A model generated the notes under the pieces. That model did not search any database. It worked only from the letters and a program-made list of their open reading frames with translations, and had not been told where the DNA came from. 64,000 nt of DNA. Source: Branchiostoma floridae (Eukaryota > Chordata > Leptocardii > Amphioxiformes > Branchiostomatidae). The stretch covers positions 10,710,714 to 10,774,713 of the forward strand of contig NC_049987.1 of the NCBI RefSeq assembly GCF_000003815.2, read 5' to 3'. This document shows positions 24,015 through 35,100 of the stretch, one piece after another. The position numbers were made by a program, and so were the translations under genes. The first letter of the stretch is position 1, and every line of letters begins with the position of its first letter.

Positions 24015-25345
24015 AACATTACGAATACAATATATTTCACCATACCTATGGTATGGCTGAAATATAATAAGGTCAATTGCAGACCGGCAGCGCTGATACA
24101 TTGTTACAGGTGACCGAGGCTAGGCAGTAGGAAAGAAGAAGACTCAATGATGATGATCCCGCAGTGCTGCTATATATCTTATAATGGATGGGGCTGTAAT
24201 GCTGGTGATAACAGAGGTCCCGTAATAGCTCTTACTAACATTAACATTGCACGGGCCTTTTCCATGTTCAGTGAACTGTTCCATGTTCTCGTCGCTCCGA
24301 ATTTTCTACATGAATCTATCATCTCCCACGTATACTATAATGGAAAACAGCATTTTTTTGTACACTCTAGTTGTAGAATCAGGTCTTTAACGATTGCGTA
24401 TATCATGATCTTTTGATAAATGACCATAATATATATACACAAATTACAGTACGTCCCTTCAGGCTATAGTCAATAATAGGTCATGTTCATTTCCAACAGC
24501 GGTAGTTACATCCTTTATGCACCAGTAAATTATCGCTGTTGCTATTGATTTAACTGTTTTTTCAGCACTCAACGACGCCCTGCTTTACATAGATAAGGTG
24601 TTCATCAGTCTGAAGGTCTATGTACCTTAGTCATGTAATAATGATGGCAAAAATGTAATCAGTTGACGCATTTGTAGCAAAGATGGAATTAATATTTCTA
24701 TGCCAATATTTGCAAAATCTCATCATCGTGTAAAGATAATAGATAGCGAAACATATTACACAAAAAATACTTTATTTTACAGTCCCTAATAACTGGCATA
24801 AATCCACAAAATATCATCTTTACATATCATTCACTTGATGAACGTTAACATAATTAATCTAACATAACTAAGTACTTTCATAATTGACCTCGTATTGTTT
24901 TTTTTTATAATACGAATGACAGGGTACACAAGCTTGCTTCTGTAACATTAGCCAGCACGTCGTGAAATAGCCGTCGACTACATTCTAAATGACTCGGTGT
25001 GCTACATTTAGATCTAGTTATCAGGATGACGCAAATAGTCTGATAACAGCTATGTGTCAACAGAATTAAAAAGCAAGAGTCGTCAAGAAAAAAAACGCAT
25101 TTTGCCAAATGTTCATAGTTGAGTCTATTACTGTTTACCTTTCATTATAAAGAAGGTGCAGACGAGATATAGACGTGACTGCTACGCGTTACCCACCGTT
25201 ATTGATACCCAGTACAGAAAGCATCTCGGTATAGTAGGGACAAAATGTCGTCAGTAATAAATATTGACTAGAAGCACCCACCTTGATGAAGAAGAGTGGA
25301 TAACCCAGCTACAGTAACCATGAGGATAATCACGTTGGTCAGCAT
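17930..25345 (-). CDS. Kirrel/Neph-like adhesion receptor, paralogue 2 (11 coding exons, ~619 aa)
   Basis: Coding exons: 25345-25282, 21247-21066, 20892-20766, 20634-20329, 20209-20062, 19908-19793, 19511-19257, 19095-18784, 18649-18524, 18356-18177, 17973-17930 (1860 nt). Ten of eleven exon lengths equal those of paralogue 1; only the fifth differs (148 vs 145 nt, one codon). Signal peptide MLTNVIILMVTVAGLSTLLHQ; five Ig domains with both Cys in each (LHCSF...YTCNI, LSCTSSGG...LTCRAS, LTCLVD...YQCTAD, LNCLVDGNP...YQCVA, LSCTVVADP...YICETTNMFG); TM segment (LVTTVAVVFIFIA then KRKGW); tail with RPMPPVP, YGTL and PRPPPR almost unchanged. The C-terminus has PPPN where paralogue 1 has PPPY. Intron 1 (~4 kb) has filled with repeats (22.5-24.1 kb). 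Expected role: type I membrane cell-cell adhesion/recognition. Confidence 0.86.
22505..23185. repeat. Tandem ~130-bp repeat in intron 1 of Kirrel-like gene 2
   Basis: About five diverged units recur, each with AGAATGGACTCTTCCAG, then a TAAAATTGCAAAATAGACC-like part, then CAGTCCAAAAAT and CACTGAAAGACTTT. Units differ by indels. No coding capacity. Confidence 0.7.
23190..24065. repeat. Palindrome/tetranucleotide repeat family, copy 1
   Basis: This copy is AT-rich, with sub-repeats that mention CAAATTTCAGGTCAT..GGTT and AAAAATGACCAAAAAATCGC. It ends in (GAAA)n at 23981-24016 and the hairpin CCATACCTATGGTATGG inside ATATTTCA..TGAAATAT. A reverse-oriented relative lies at 32955-33790, and a short copy at 60170-60470. 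Confidence 0.75.
25282..25345 (-). CDS. Signal-peptide exon of Kirrel-like gene 2
   Basis: A 64-nt coding exon ends CAAG|GTGGGT in phase 1 and joins 21247 to give ...LLHQ-A-SGVSYNAV, parallel to ...LLPQ-A-LGASYNEV in paralogue 1. A closer ATG-led hydrophobic segment (21415-21346) is also in phase but has no counterpart in paralogue 1. Confidence 0.78.
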
Positions 25346-25518
25346 CTTTTATTTCTTTTGAAATACTAGCAGCTTGATGGCGTACAGTGAGTCAAAGCTT
25401 AACTCAGTCCAGATAACAGCCCAGCAGGCCAAAGGAGAAAACTCAATCCTCTCTCAGCGCATCAATATGGCATTTCAGGAAGTAGAAAGGCATGGAAGCG
25501 TCTTGCATGACATTTCAC

Positions 25519-25731
25519 GACTGATTCGGTGTGTATCAGTCCGCACACACCCATAGACGCAGGCCCTAAATGAAATCCTTCTACGGCCCTCGGGGAAAGC
25601 TGAACACATTAGTTCGGCTGGAAGATCCCAGTAATGTGTTCCAATTACATTATGTCATCCATAATGCATAGCCTAAGTCAGTTAGTAAAGATTTGGTGCA
25701 CAACTTCCAGGAACAATGAGATCATGAACTT
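25519..25731 (-). repeat. R3: conserved 213-bp element upstream of Kirrel-like gene 2
   Basis: This copy is colinear with R2 (two differences counted) and sits ~175 bp upstream of the paralogue 2 start codon. The DNA between element and ATG is not recognisably alike in the two genes, so the element is far more conserved than its surroundings. Confidence 0.88.
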
Positions 25732-26339
25732 GAAGAATGCTGCTAATATGCTTGAGAGAGGATTTATTATTTCTATACAGCTATATATTCAATTAATGTG
25801 GCTTATAGATACGTGAAAAATTTCGATAACTATGGCCAGTTTCCAAACTAACGATCGTGCGATTACCTAAAACTTCTTGTTTACGAGTGACAAATGAGAG
25901 TTAATGTTTACTCGTAAAATCTTCCTATGATTCATTTTGCAGATACATTCTGAGGAAGAAATGGAATTTCCTTTTTTCCTTGTTAGAACTGCTTAACATA
26001 CCTTTTTAAAATGGATTTGTCACCCACTTTATGATTAGCGATGTTTGATTGTTACTGACAGTGGGGACACATGCGATCACAAGTAGTACTGCATCACCGA
26101 TCAATCTTAAATATAATACTTACCTTACTTTTCTCTAAACTTACTTCTCAAAACTTGTTCAAAAATCTTCAGTTGCCGATTTATTAGTAAGGAAGTCACG
26201 AAGGGCTGTTTGCATACAGTGCAGACACCGCAGTTGTGCCTCTAAGATTGGGGCGCTGCGTGACTGTGACGCAACGAAGTGGAGCAAACAACGTCTAATT
26301 AGTCTAGCTTAGGTGGGCGTGCTGATTGCCTGTAGCTTT

Positions 26340-27001
26340 GTTTTTATGTTTGTTCATTTATTGTGCACAACAAAATGATAAGAAATACAGAAATGAATGC
26401 ATAAATAAGGTACAGGAGGAGGGGAAAACAATTAACAATTTATGCTGTGCTCTCCCCCTCTAATACTACACAAGAATCAATGAAATCAATAAATAACAAA
26501 GAAAAGAAACTAACACATATGTTATAATACAAAAACATAATCAAAGAATAATAGCAATATAAACTAAATAAGATAAATGCTTCTATAACGGAGGATTATT
26601 ACGGAGGACTAATAATGTTCGGAATGAGTGGAATATGTAGTTGATTTCTTTGCCTGGTATGGTAATTGTGTACGTACAAGTGAGTTACGGTTTAGGAAAT
26701 TTCTAAGTTTATCATGGAGATTGTTGGAAAGAAAGTTAAACGTGAATATACTAGCTAACATCATGGTGGCGCGAAAATTACAAAGGTGACATATGTCGAG
26801 AGACCATACAACAGCAGTATCTCTTAGAAGGGGGCAATAAATAATAGTGATGTCGGCATTCGTTTGGTTTTCAAACTCATATTTCCTAACATTTTGGTAT
26901 GTAGAGCCTTCTGTCCTCTTCGGTAACACAGTGGAAATTCCTGATATCGTAAGTGCACTTAAAATTAAATTCAGTTTAAAAAACCTGCCGAAGAAATTCA
27001 T
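26340..27001 (-). mobile_element. 5'-truncated non-LTR retrotransposon: ORF2 C-terminus and 3' UTR
   Basis: A 130-codon open frame (27001-26609) reads ...KYEFENQTNADITIIY..., then FNFLSNNLHDKLRNFLNRNS, and stops at TYSTHSEHY. The order of motifs (YE.R..D, short helix, then LP..L...F..NS) resembles the C-terminal end of LINE ORF2 proteins after the reverse transcriptase. About 250 nt beyond the stop the minus strand reads GTGCACAATAAATGAACAAAC, a plausible LINE 3' end. Family not assignable by eye. Confidence 0.45.
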
Positions 27002-30000
27002 AAAAAAGTGGCGTATTTCTTATTTTGTGCACACATGTTGTGTCCTGGTCGCCAGGCCTGACTCAGTTTAGACGAAGTTTAGACTCAGTTTAGACGAAGT
27101 TTCTCACAGGTGTTGTGACAAGGGGGGAGGAAGGGGGCTTTGATAGACTTATGTGTAAAATTATATGTAAAATTTGCTGTCATTCACTTCAATCTTATCA
27201 TAGGCACACTGCCACTCAGGGTTGACAAATAAACTACCGCGGCAATACCTTACAATATCACCCTTAACAATTCAGTCACAGAAAACAGGTATTAGGGGCA
27301 AGGCTTCTAACTAACTGTCAGCCCATCAGAGAAATGCCTTTTTGTTGCCAAAGGCAACTCATTAATATTCAAGAGGAACATAACAGTACCAGCATAACGC
27401 TTCACAGTTCTTTCAGCGTCCAGACGTCTTTGTCATGTACCAAATAGATTTGTCGGTTCTTTGGGTATAGAGTAAACACGGCACGTATACCTAGCATGCA
27501 AAAAAATTATCATCACGCAAAATCATCACGTCTTCAAATTCTAGCTGTGACTAAACCTTACTGATATGGTCGTGTTAATTGTCTGAAGCTGTCTAAATAT
27601 TCATTAACGTTTTACATGGAGGTTGTTCACTCCCTTTTCCTTTCACTGATATTTTCGTAACGCTGTTTGGTTGGACCAGATAAGAAGATTAGGCCATATC
27701 AATGTTATTCCTTGGTTCTTAGATTTGCAAGATAAAGATGGAGGGGCTAAAATAGACCTAATGATGAAACAGGCATTCTGTTATAAACCGAGAACATTTG
27801 TTAATACCCAAAATCAACACTCTAGACTGGATGGCATTTCGAGTATTGTATTTTACAATGGAATTGTATCAATAAATTGAACAACACAAATAATTAGGAA
27901 GGCAAAAGCTTTTTTCATTGTTTGGGCAAATGTGAGAGTCCAAAAAAGTCAAATTGGTGTAACTGACCCAGTAGAACAAACTAGGGCTACAAATATGTCC
28001 TAACCCTATTTTTAAGTACGAATTTCGCGTAAGGGGCCCTATCCAATAATCAGTACCTGTTAAGGGTTTGATCTCATCGATGGTTTGGTAAGTTATCTGG
28101 AAGTTATGTTCCTGTTACTGGTGCAGCCATGCTTTTTACGGTGATGTCCAGAAAGCTTCCGTCTGCCTGCGTTAGGGCATAATGAACTAACCAGCTTTTT
28201 AAAGGTGATTAGATTTTTTGAAAAATATACTTGTCTTACCTTTCTCCAAACTGACTTCCTAATTAGTTTGTCAGAATATCTCCAGTTGTCAAATTCTGGA
28301 TTAGAAAGTCATGAAGAGCCGATCTCAGTCTTCTTGTTGTGAGCTCGGTGACGCCGTTACGCAAAGGAGTGGTAAGTAAAAAACAATGTTTGATTAGTCT
28401 TACTATAAGGGCGTGTTGATTGTCTGAAGCGACGTCACTAACACGTAGGTGCTCGAATAAACAATATAGAAATCAACCAGTTAGAGAGCGGCTCTTAGAA
28501 GGGACAATAAATGATTGTGATGGCATAGTCCATGTTGTGTTCAAATTCATATGTCGTACCTTTTTCGCCGGAGCGATCATTTATTTATTCCTCTTAACCA
28601 TCAGAACAATGGTAAGTCTGATATTTAGCCTCAATACAATACGAGCATTTCATGAATGTTGTATGGGATGGAGGGGCAGCTTTGTATTGTTTCGCAATTG
28701 TTTTCGGAGAGCTTCTAGATCCTCGGAAATACTCGGACGTACATAAACGTATTTAACCATATCTAGACGAGGCTTTTTTTGTATTCCTGGGGCCAAGATG
28801 GCTCTTTTGACTCCCCTCCTTCGTAATTTCAAAACGGCTTGAGTTACGATCACAAAATTTAGAGGGAATGATGTACTTATGAAGTTTTATAGTTTCTGCG
28901 ATTTTTGGTATGACACTGGCGTCTATATGACGTCAGATAATGACGTCATTTGTTCGCCATCTTCTTTTATTTTAATACGTTTTTTACATAGAAGAAGAAC
29001 TTTATTACACAAAGTACAAAATAGATGTACAGAATATGGCTTAACATCGTAACATATAACCCCACACCCAATAGAAGTGGACTAAAAGGTTCAAATAAAC
29101 GTGTTTTGAAAAAAAAAAAGAATTTGACAGAATTTGAGTAAAAAAATGCTTCTATCGTTGCTAATGACATTGTCCACCATCTTGGACTTTAACCCATTGT
29201 TGTGCAGAAATCCAGATATTCTAGAAGAGTGAATGCATCACGCCAAGGCATAGAAACCGGGGCTAAACATGGCCTACTTCACTGCTGAGCACAAGTACAG
29301 GCACAAAGATCGGAGCACTACAACAGCTTGCCATAATAAAATGATACTTGAATTACAATATACACTACAATATATTAGATAAAGATACCTGACGTGAACG
29401 TGAACGTATTATACACAACGACACCACGAAACTTTACTTAGCTTTCATTAAGCTTACAAATATAAAAAAAATCGATATCTACAACAAATTCACGACGCTA
29501 CTAGTAATCCAAAGTGGGGGGAACAAGGTTTTGTATAAACGTAGATTTGCATGAGAATGAGCGCAATGCTGTTGTACTCTGCCGGGCCACGCAAGAGCTC
29601 TAAGCTCGCCAAACCGGGGAGGATAATTAGGTGATAATCGGACGCTAAATTATGCACCTATGTCTGGAGACAGGCGTGCAGGCTGCGCAGGAATGGCGTG
29701 TAGATTTTACGCTGACTGCACGGGTATTCGCAGGGCACGGCACATCCTGCACAGAAAAAAATGGTGCACTTTTCAGGGCGTGCCGGGTCCTGCACAGAAG
29801 AAGTGAGCGGGTCGACACGTCAGACTAATGTTTATCATAATGGTCATCATGTTTGGCAAGTCGACGTCGCAATCTTGATGCGAAATATATACTAGAGTCA
29901 AGTATTTGGATATCGTGAGCTTAGATATTTGTTTAGTTGCCAATAAACATGCAATGTATGATCAGAACACTTTATACCACTTGAAGGTCTTTATGTTTAT

Positions 30001-30735
30001 TGTTTTTCTCCAAAATCGAATGGTAAGAACATTTAACGTACTGTCCGCTAGATAGAAGATACGCAATGTATATCATTATCTGTATAGTGGCTGGAATCAC
30101 TACTGCGAAAAGGAATTTCATTAATCTCAGACAGACTCTGCGGGAAGATTGGCTGACATTCCGTACGATCACTTCAGTCAGACTTTGCAGGAAGATTAAT
30201 GACATTTCGATCTAAGACGTCGACCCACAAGCATTCAGACTCTGGTTGTCTGAGAAAGGTACATGAAACTTTCATTATTTCTTTTGTATCTAAGTATGCA
30301 TGATTTGAAGCTAGATCAAGAGCAAAATCTAAATGAAACATGTCACCGTAGGTATCATATTCCGTGGCATAGTTATGGTTTGTTTTTGTCTGTTGTATTG
30401 CTTTATGTGGAGTGTGACATGGTGTTTATATATCACACAGAACTCATCACATCGACTAATACCAAAAAAGTACCTACAAGCTTACCCACAAATTACCGCC
30501 AAATTTAAAACACAACATACGTGGCTGAATAAAACAGAAAAATGAAGCTTTCACGACCTTTTCTTATCATGTTATTTGATTGGAATACAACGGCATACAA
30601 TGAAAAAAAATTTATTCGTGATAAAATACAGAAAGAATTTCATCAATATCTTTTGTCAGACTCTCCAGGAAGATTGGCTCACATCGCATTAAGCCAGATC
30701 AAGGTTTCGATTTACATTTTTCTAGAAATGTGCCT
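27002..30735. other. Repeat-rich intergenic DNA, no supported gene
   Basis: 28225-28570 is a diverged duplicate of 26101-26890: both contain a TTACCTT..CTCTAAACT-like block, a GGGCGTG.TGATTG block and TTAGAAGGG..CAATAAAT, and the coded peptide YEFE...ITIIYCP recurs. A retroelement tail (minus strand GTAATAAAGTTCTTCTTCT) lies at ~28980-29070. A GC-rich patch occurs at 29570-29800. Short repeats of CAGACTCTGC.GGAAGATT occur near 30130, 30175 and 30660. Confidence 0.45.
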
Positions 30736-30739
30736 TTAA

Positions 30740-31698
30740 CCCTCAAACCACCGTATGGGGTCAAAACTGACCCCAGACGTATATTGATATGTGCCATTAT
30801 GACATTTCTGGTTGAAAACAAATTTAAATTTCCTACCATGAGTTTGTTTGTATATTATAACTTCACATACGTTTTTACCGAGATTGACCCATTTTTGAGT
30901 AAGTTATTATAAAAAGTTTATGTATGGTCCAGTGGGGTCAAAAATAACCCAAGCATTTTTTTAAACAATGTTTTGAGACCCACGCCTAAACTGCTTATCG
31001 TATGATCACGAAATTTTTAGAGAATGATGTACATGTGCAACGAAATCATGGTGACAAGTTTTGTGTTATTGCCATGTTATATGACGACGCCATGACGTCA
31101 TTTAGCTTAAATCAGCCGCCATCTTGGATTTTGACTTATGACGTCATCAAATTAGCATAAATTATGAATATTGAATCATGAAATTTACGTTGAGTTTTAT
31201 AAGATGTCATGCACAAGTGTAATTTGCCAAGAAAGCCTTACAACTTGATTGTTTAAGCCAAATTAGAAAATTGCGTAATAAATATGCCTGTCAGAATTCC
31301 GTTGCCATGGCAACATGAAAAATAATGAACTTTTTTTTATTCACTGAAATTGCTTGCTATCAACATTGTCTCAAAAAGGACCAAGTTTGGTGGCCCTAGC
31401 ATAAGCTATTTGGGGGCTATGTGACTTTGAAATTGGTGCAGGCATAAAAAAACCTTACCCGGTCTGAATAGTGTTAGTGCAAAATGTGGTCCTCTCGATC
31501 TTTTGCATAAATTATGTGTTCCCCATCCACCAGTCCCCAACTGAACTTCCTGTAGGCCTTCTTCCTGACTTCTGACCAAACACTACGCATTTACTCTAAA
31601 AGAGTCACAAAAAAACTGTATTTGTACAAAATGTTATGGGGTCAGTTTTGACCCCATACGGTAATCTACGTCACAAAAAACGTACGGTGGTTTGAGGG
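30740..31698. mobile_element. piggyBac-type non-autonomous element
   Basis: The ends CCCTCAAACCACCGTA and TACGGTGGTTTGAGGG are perfect inverses and both are bounded by TTAA (30736-30739; 31699-31702). CCC...GGG ends with a TTAA target are diagnostic of piggyBac-type transposons. A second inverted block, ACCGTATGGGGTCAAAACTG and its complement, lies directly inside the left end and ~25 bp inside the right end. There is no long ORF in the 959 bp. Confidence 0.85.
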
Positions 31699-31913
31699 TT
31701 AAGACATAATTTTTTAAGAGTGACAAAAGTACCCTGTTCCTCCAGCCTTGCTTGTCAAATGTAGTATGCACACTTCGACGACAAATAACTTACCGATTGT
31801 ATAAAGATGTCATAGTCTATGAAAAAGCAGAAATTACAGTTTCCGAGCTTTCTCCGACCGGCCAAATAAATTAGAAGAAGTTTTATGTTGCTAAAATAAG
31901 GTTAGTTCATATA

Positions 31914-32895
31914 GGGCTTATTCAGTCACGTGATCCACCCTCCGGACGCCATGGCAACGAGCGAAGTCGGCCATTTTGGGGTCCACTTTGAGCGCGGCTC
32001 ACAGAGGCTCGCCATGCAACTCTCCGTAAAAATTAAAAATATTTCTTATGCAACGCACAATTTCCCTTCAAAACGTTTAGGTTCATAATCAGGGTGTGCT
32101 ATCTTGTGGTGGGATGTTGGTCTAGCACTGGTAAATCCTACACACATCGGGTAACAGTTAAGTTTGTTTCGCGTTTCTCGTGTAACAAACAATTAAAGCC
32201 GGGACGGGAACGAAGTCATGTAGTAGTGCTACGACTCGGAAACAAATTTGGGTTTCTGTCATAAGTAGAGCTCATCTTACTGGTAGAATTTTCAGAACGA
32301 ATGTGTAGTACAAATTTTGTATCTGAACAAGACAGTTAACGATTTGTCAGATAACTTTCAACGACGGTGGACTGGGTACCTACTCCGGCACAACGTAAAT
32401 ACATGTACATGGACCGTCGCTACACTCCACTAAAGCAGGAAGGACAAAATAGAGCCCCACAAACAGCGAAGCCAAGAAATGATAGGAAGAACATATTCCC
32501 AGGTTCTGTGAAGAATTTCTATGAAACAAAAGTTCAACATTTAACGTTAATAATGGCTATCACAGTGTCTGTGAACAACAACGTCACAGCTCACCCACAA
32601 AATTCACTATCAACTGATACTCCACTGTCACTGTTGCCGTGCTCTGGCGGGGACCCGGAGTGGGTCAAACTTTCCCTCACTGATAATGGGAAAATGGGTA
32701 ATTTCCACCCGATTTATGTAGTGAAAATAAGATTTAAGGTTGTAGACTCTTTGTATAGACAAACATCGTGCAACCCACTTCACTTTCTTCGGACACTTGG
32801 AGACCCACGCTGTACATCGCTGTACTGCGTAGCGCATGGACCCCAAGATGGCGGCGCACGGGGGCAAGGGGTGATGACGTCACGTGAATAAGCCC
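31914..32895. mobile_element. TATA-flanked inverted-repeat element
   Basis: The termini GGGCTTATTCA(cagt)CACGTGA and TCACGTGAATAAGCCC are inverses apart from a 4-nt insertion, flanked by TATA on both sides. Subterminal GGCCATTTTGGGGTCCA / TGGACCCCAAGATGGCGGC extends the symmetry. The right arm includes CAAGATGGCGGC, the YY1 consensus. An open frame of 174 codons (32367-32891) fills the right half; I do not recognise it. The superfamily is uncertain. Confidence 0.7.
32367..32891 (+). CDS. Unrecognised 174-codon ORF inside the TATA-flanked element
   Basis: The frame runs from MDWVPTPAQRKY to GQGVMTSRE and uses the right terminal repeat as its end, so its stop codon is within a few bases of the element end. 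It shows no known motif; there are scattered Cys but no clear zinc-binding spacing. It may be a chance frame, a domesticated fragment or the remnant of a transposon-encoded protein. A frame running into a TIR argues against a normal host gene. Confidence 0.25.
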   Translation: MDWVPTPAQRKYMYMDRRYTPLKQEGQNRAPQTAKPRNDRKNIFPGSVKNFYETKVQHLTLIMAITVSVNNNVTAHPQNSLSTDTPLSLLPCSGGDPEWVKLSLTDNGKMGNFHPIYVVKIRFKVVDSLYRQTSCNPLHFLRTLGDPRCTSLYCVAHGPQDGGARGQGVMTSRE

Positions 32896-32954
32896 TATAA
32901 GGCAATCCGTACTCATCTTTGAGTATTATTTTCTGGTATATCAGTTAGTAAATA

Positions 32955-33790
<836 letters not shown>

Positions 33791-33799
33791 TTTTGTTGC

Positions 33800-33870
33800 A
33801 TGCGGGAGATGGCTGAAATATGCTGTATTTGCTCTTAAGCAAATGTCGGCCTTTCTAGTTTCGTAATAGG
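33800..33870. repeat. Short interspersed block shared by three loci
   Basis: GGCTGAAATATGCTGTATTT, then AAGCAAATGTCGGCCTTTCT, recurs at ~62260-62320 (same strand) and ~22380-22440 (opposite strand). It is probably the end of a mobile element. Confidence 0.65.
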
Positions 33871-33936
33871 TTGCTTGAAATAGAAAAAGTTACACCATTA
33901 GAGACTATGATATACCTGCTTTTAGAGGGATTCTTA

Positions 33937-34880
33937 CCCTTGTCCTGCGGATCCGGTTATATAACCGGTTGGGGTATTTCCCACAGGAACATATGATACT
34001 TCTGTGTGGTAACCAGGAACAGCTGGGATGAACCTGGGGGCTGCATGAATGGGGTCAAGGGTCAACATACTGGTTGCGCAATCAATCCCAGAGTTCTATG
34101 CGGGCATAAATTATGTTAATGAACCAAGATGGCCGACTGTCGTCTACAGATGTGTTTTTTCATGTTTTTTTGTGTTTTGAAGCATAAATTCTTAGTTTAG
34201 TCGCTAACATGTCAAAGTTAACTTGGTTACAAGTGTATAAGGAGTCTTTCTCCACCGATTCTGAAGCAGAGCATCAAATTTGGACCCAAAATGGTGATGA
34301 AATGCTGCTGAACATCAGGAAACACGATATGCACGTGAACTTTACCAATTTCATGGAAAATCACCCCCACGCTACAGAAAATGACTTAGGGCAGGCTGTA
34401 AAGCTGAAAAATTGACCTTAAAGTTGGTTACCTTTGTGGAGTTCATTGAGTGCCTGGATGTTGCAAATAATTAGTGACAAGCGGAGCTGAACATATGTTG
34501 CATTGTTCTATTGAACAGCCTGTTCAGCACCCAGGACAATACCTAGCCATAAACTCACCTGTAGTGATACCTGGGTAAATTTTTTTGCTGCATGTGTGGC
34601 TATGATGTTATCAGGATGTCATAGGAATGTTGTAGAGTTGATACTAAGATTATTCATAAATTTCAGGTATTATAATACTCGAGTTTATGAAAATATCCTG
34701 TTTTATTGATTTATTACCCTTGCATATAATTTTTTTATGACTCAGGGTAAAACTCAAAAGTAGAGACTCTCAGCTTTCCAGTGATGTATAACATTATAGG
34801 GTTACTTAGGTGCAAAGTAACTAAAAAATAGCCCAAAACAGGGAGGGTATATGGTTAAAAAGTTGCCAGCAGGACAAGGG
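33937..34880. mobile_element. Possible DNA transposon with CCCTTGTCCTGC ends
   Basis: CCCTTGTCCTGC at the left and GCAGGACAAGGG at the right are exact 12-bp inverses, 944 bp apart. Flanks are TTA on the left and TTTTAA on the right, near but not equal to a TTAA duplication. It includes a 68-codon frame (34209-34415, MSKLTWLQVYKES...) with no recognised domain. Confidence 0.5.
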
Positions 34881-35079
34881 TTTTAAGATTAAAAAAAAAA
34901 CATAGAAGGGCTTTGAAACTTTCAAGCAATGTTCATTGGTGACAGTCAAAATAGTTTAGGTAGAGTTTCTATATTATTATAATAAAGTTTATTGCAAATT
35001 CAATTCACAATATGCTTGGGCTACACTCATACCACGAGAGACGTTTGAATGAGAAACACTAGTACTTTAAAATGCACAT

Positions 35080-35100
35080 CATTTCTTTCTTATAGAGAAA
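35080..35100 (+). promoter_or_regulatory. Splice acceptor just upstream of the LRR-Ig start codon
   Basis: ATTTCTTTCTTATAG followed by AGAAA-ATG forms a pyrimidine-rich 3' splice site ending 5 nt before the start codon. It supports this ATG as the true start and predicts a non-coding first exon upstream, which I could not locate. Confidence 0.55.
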
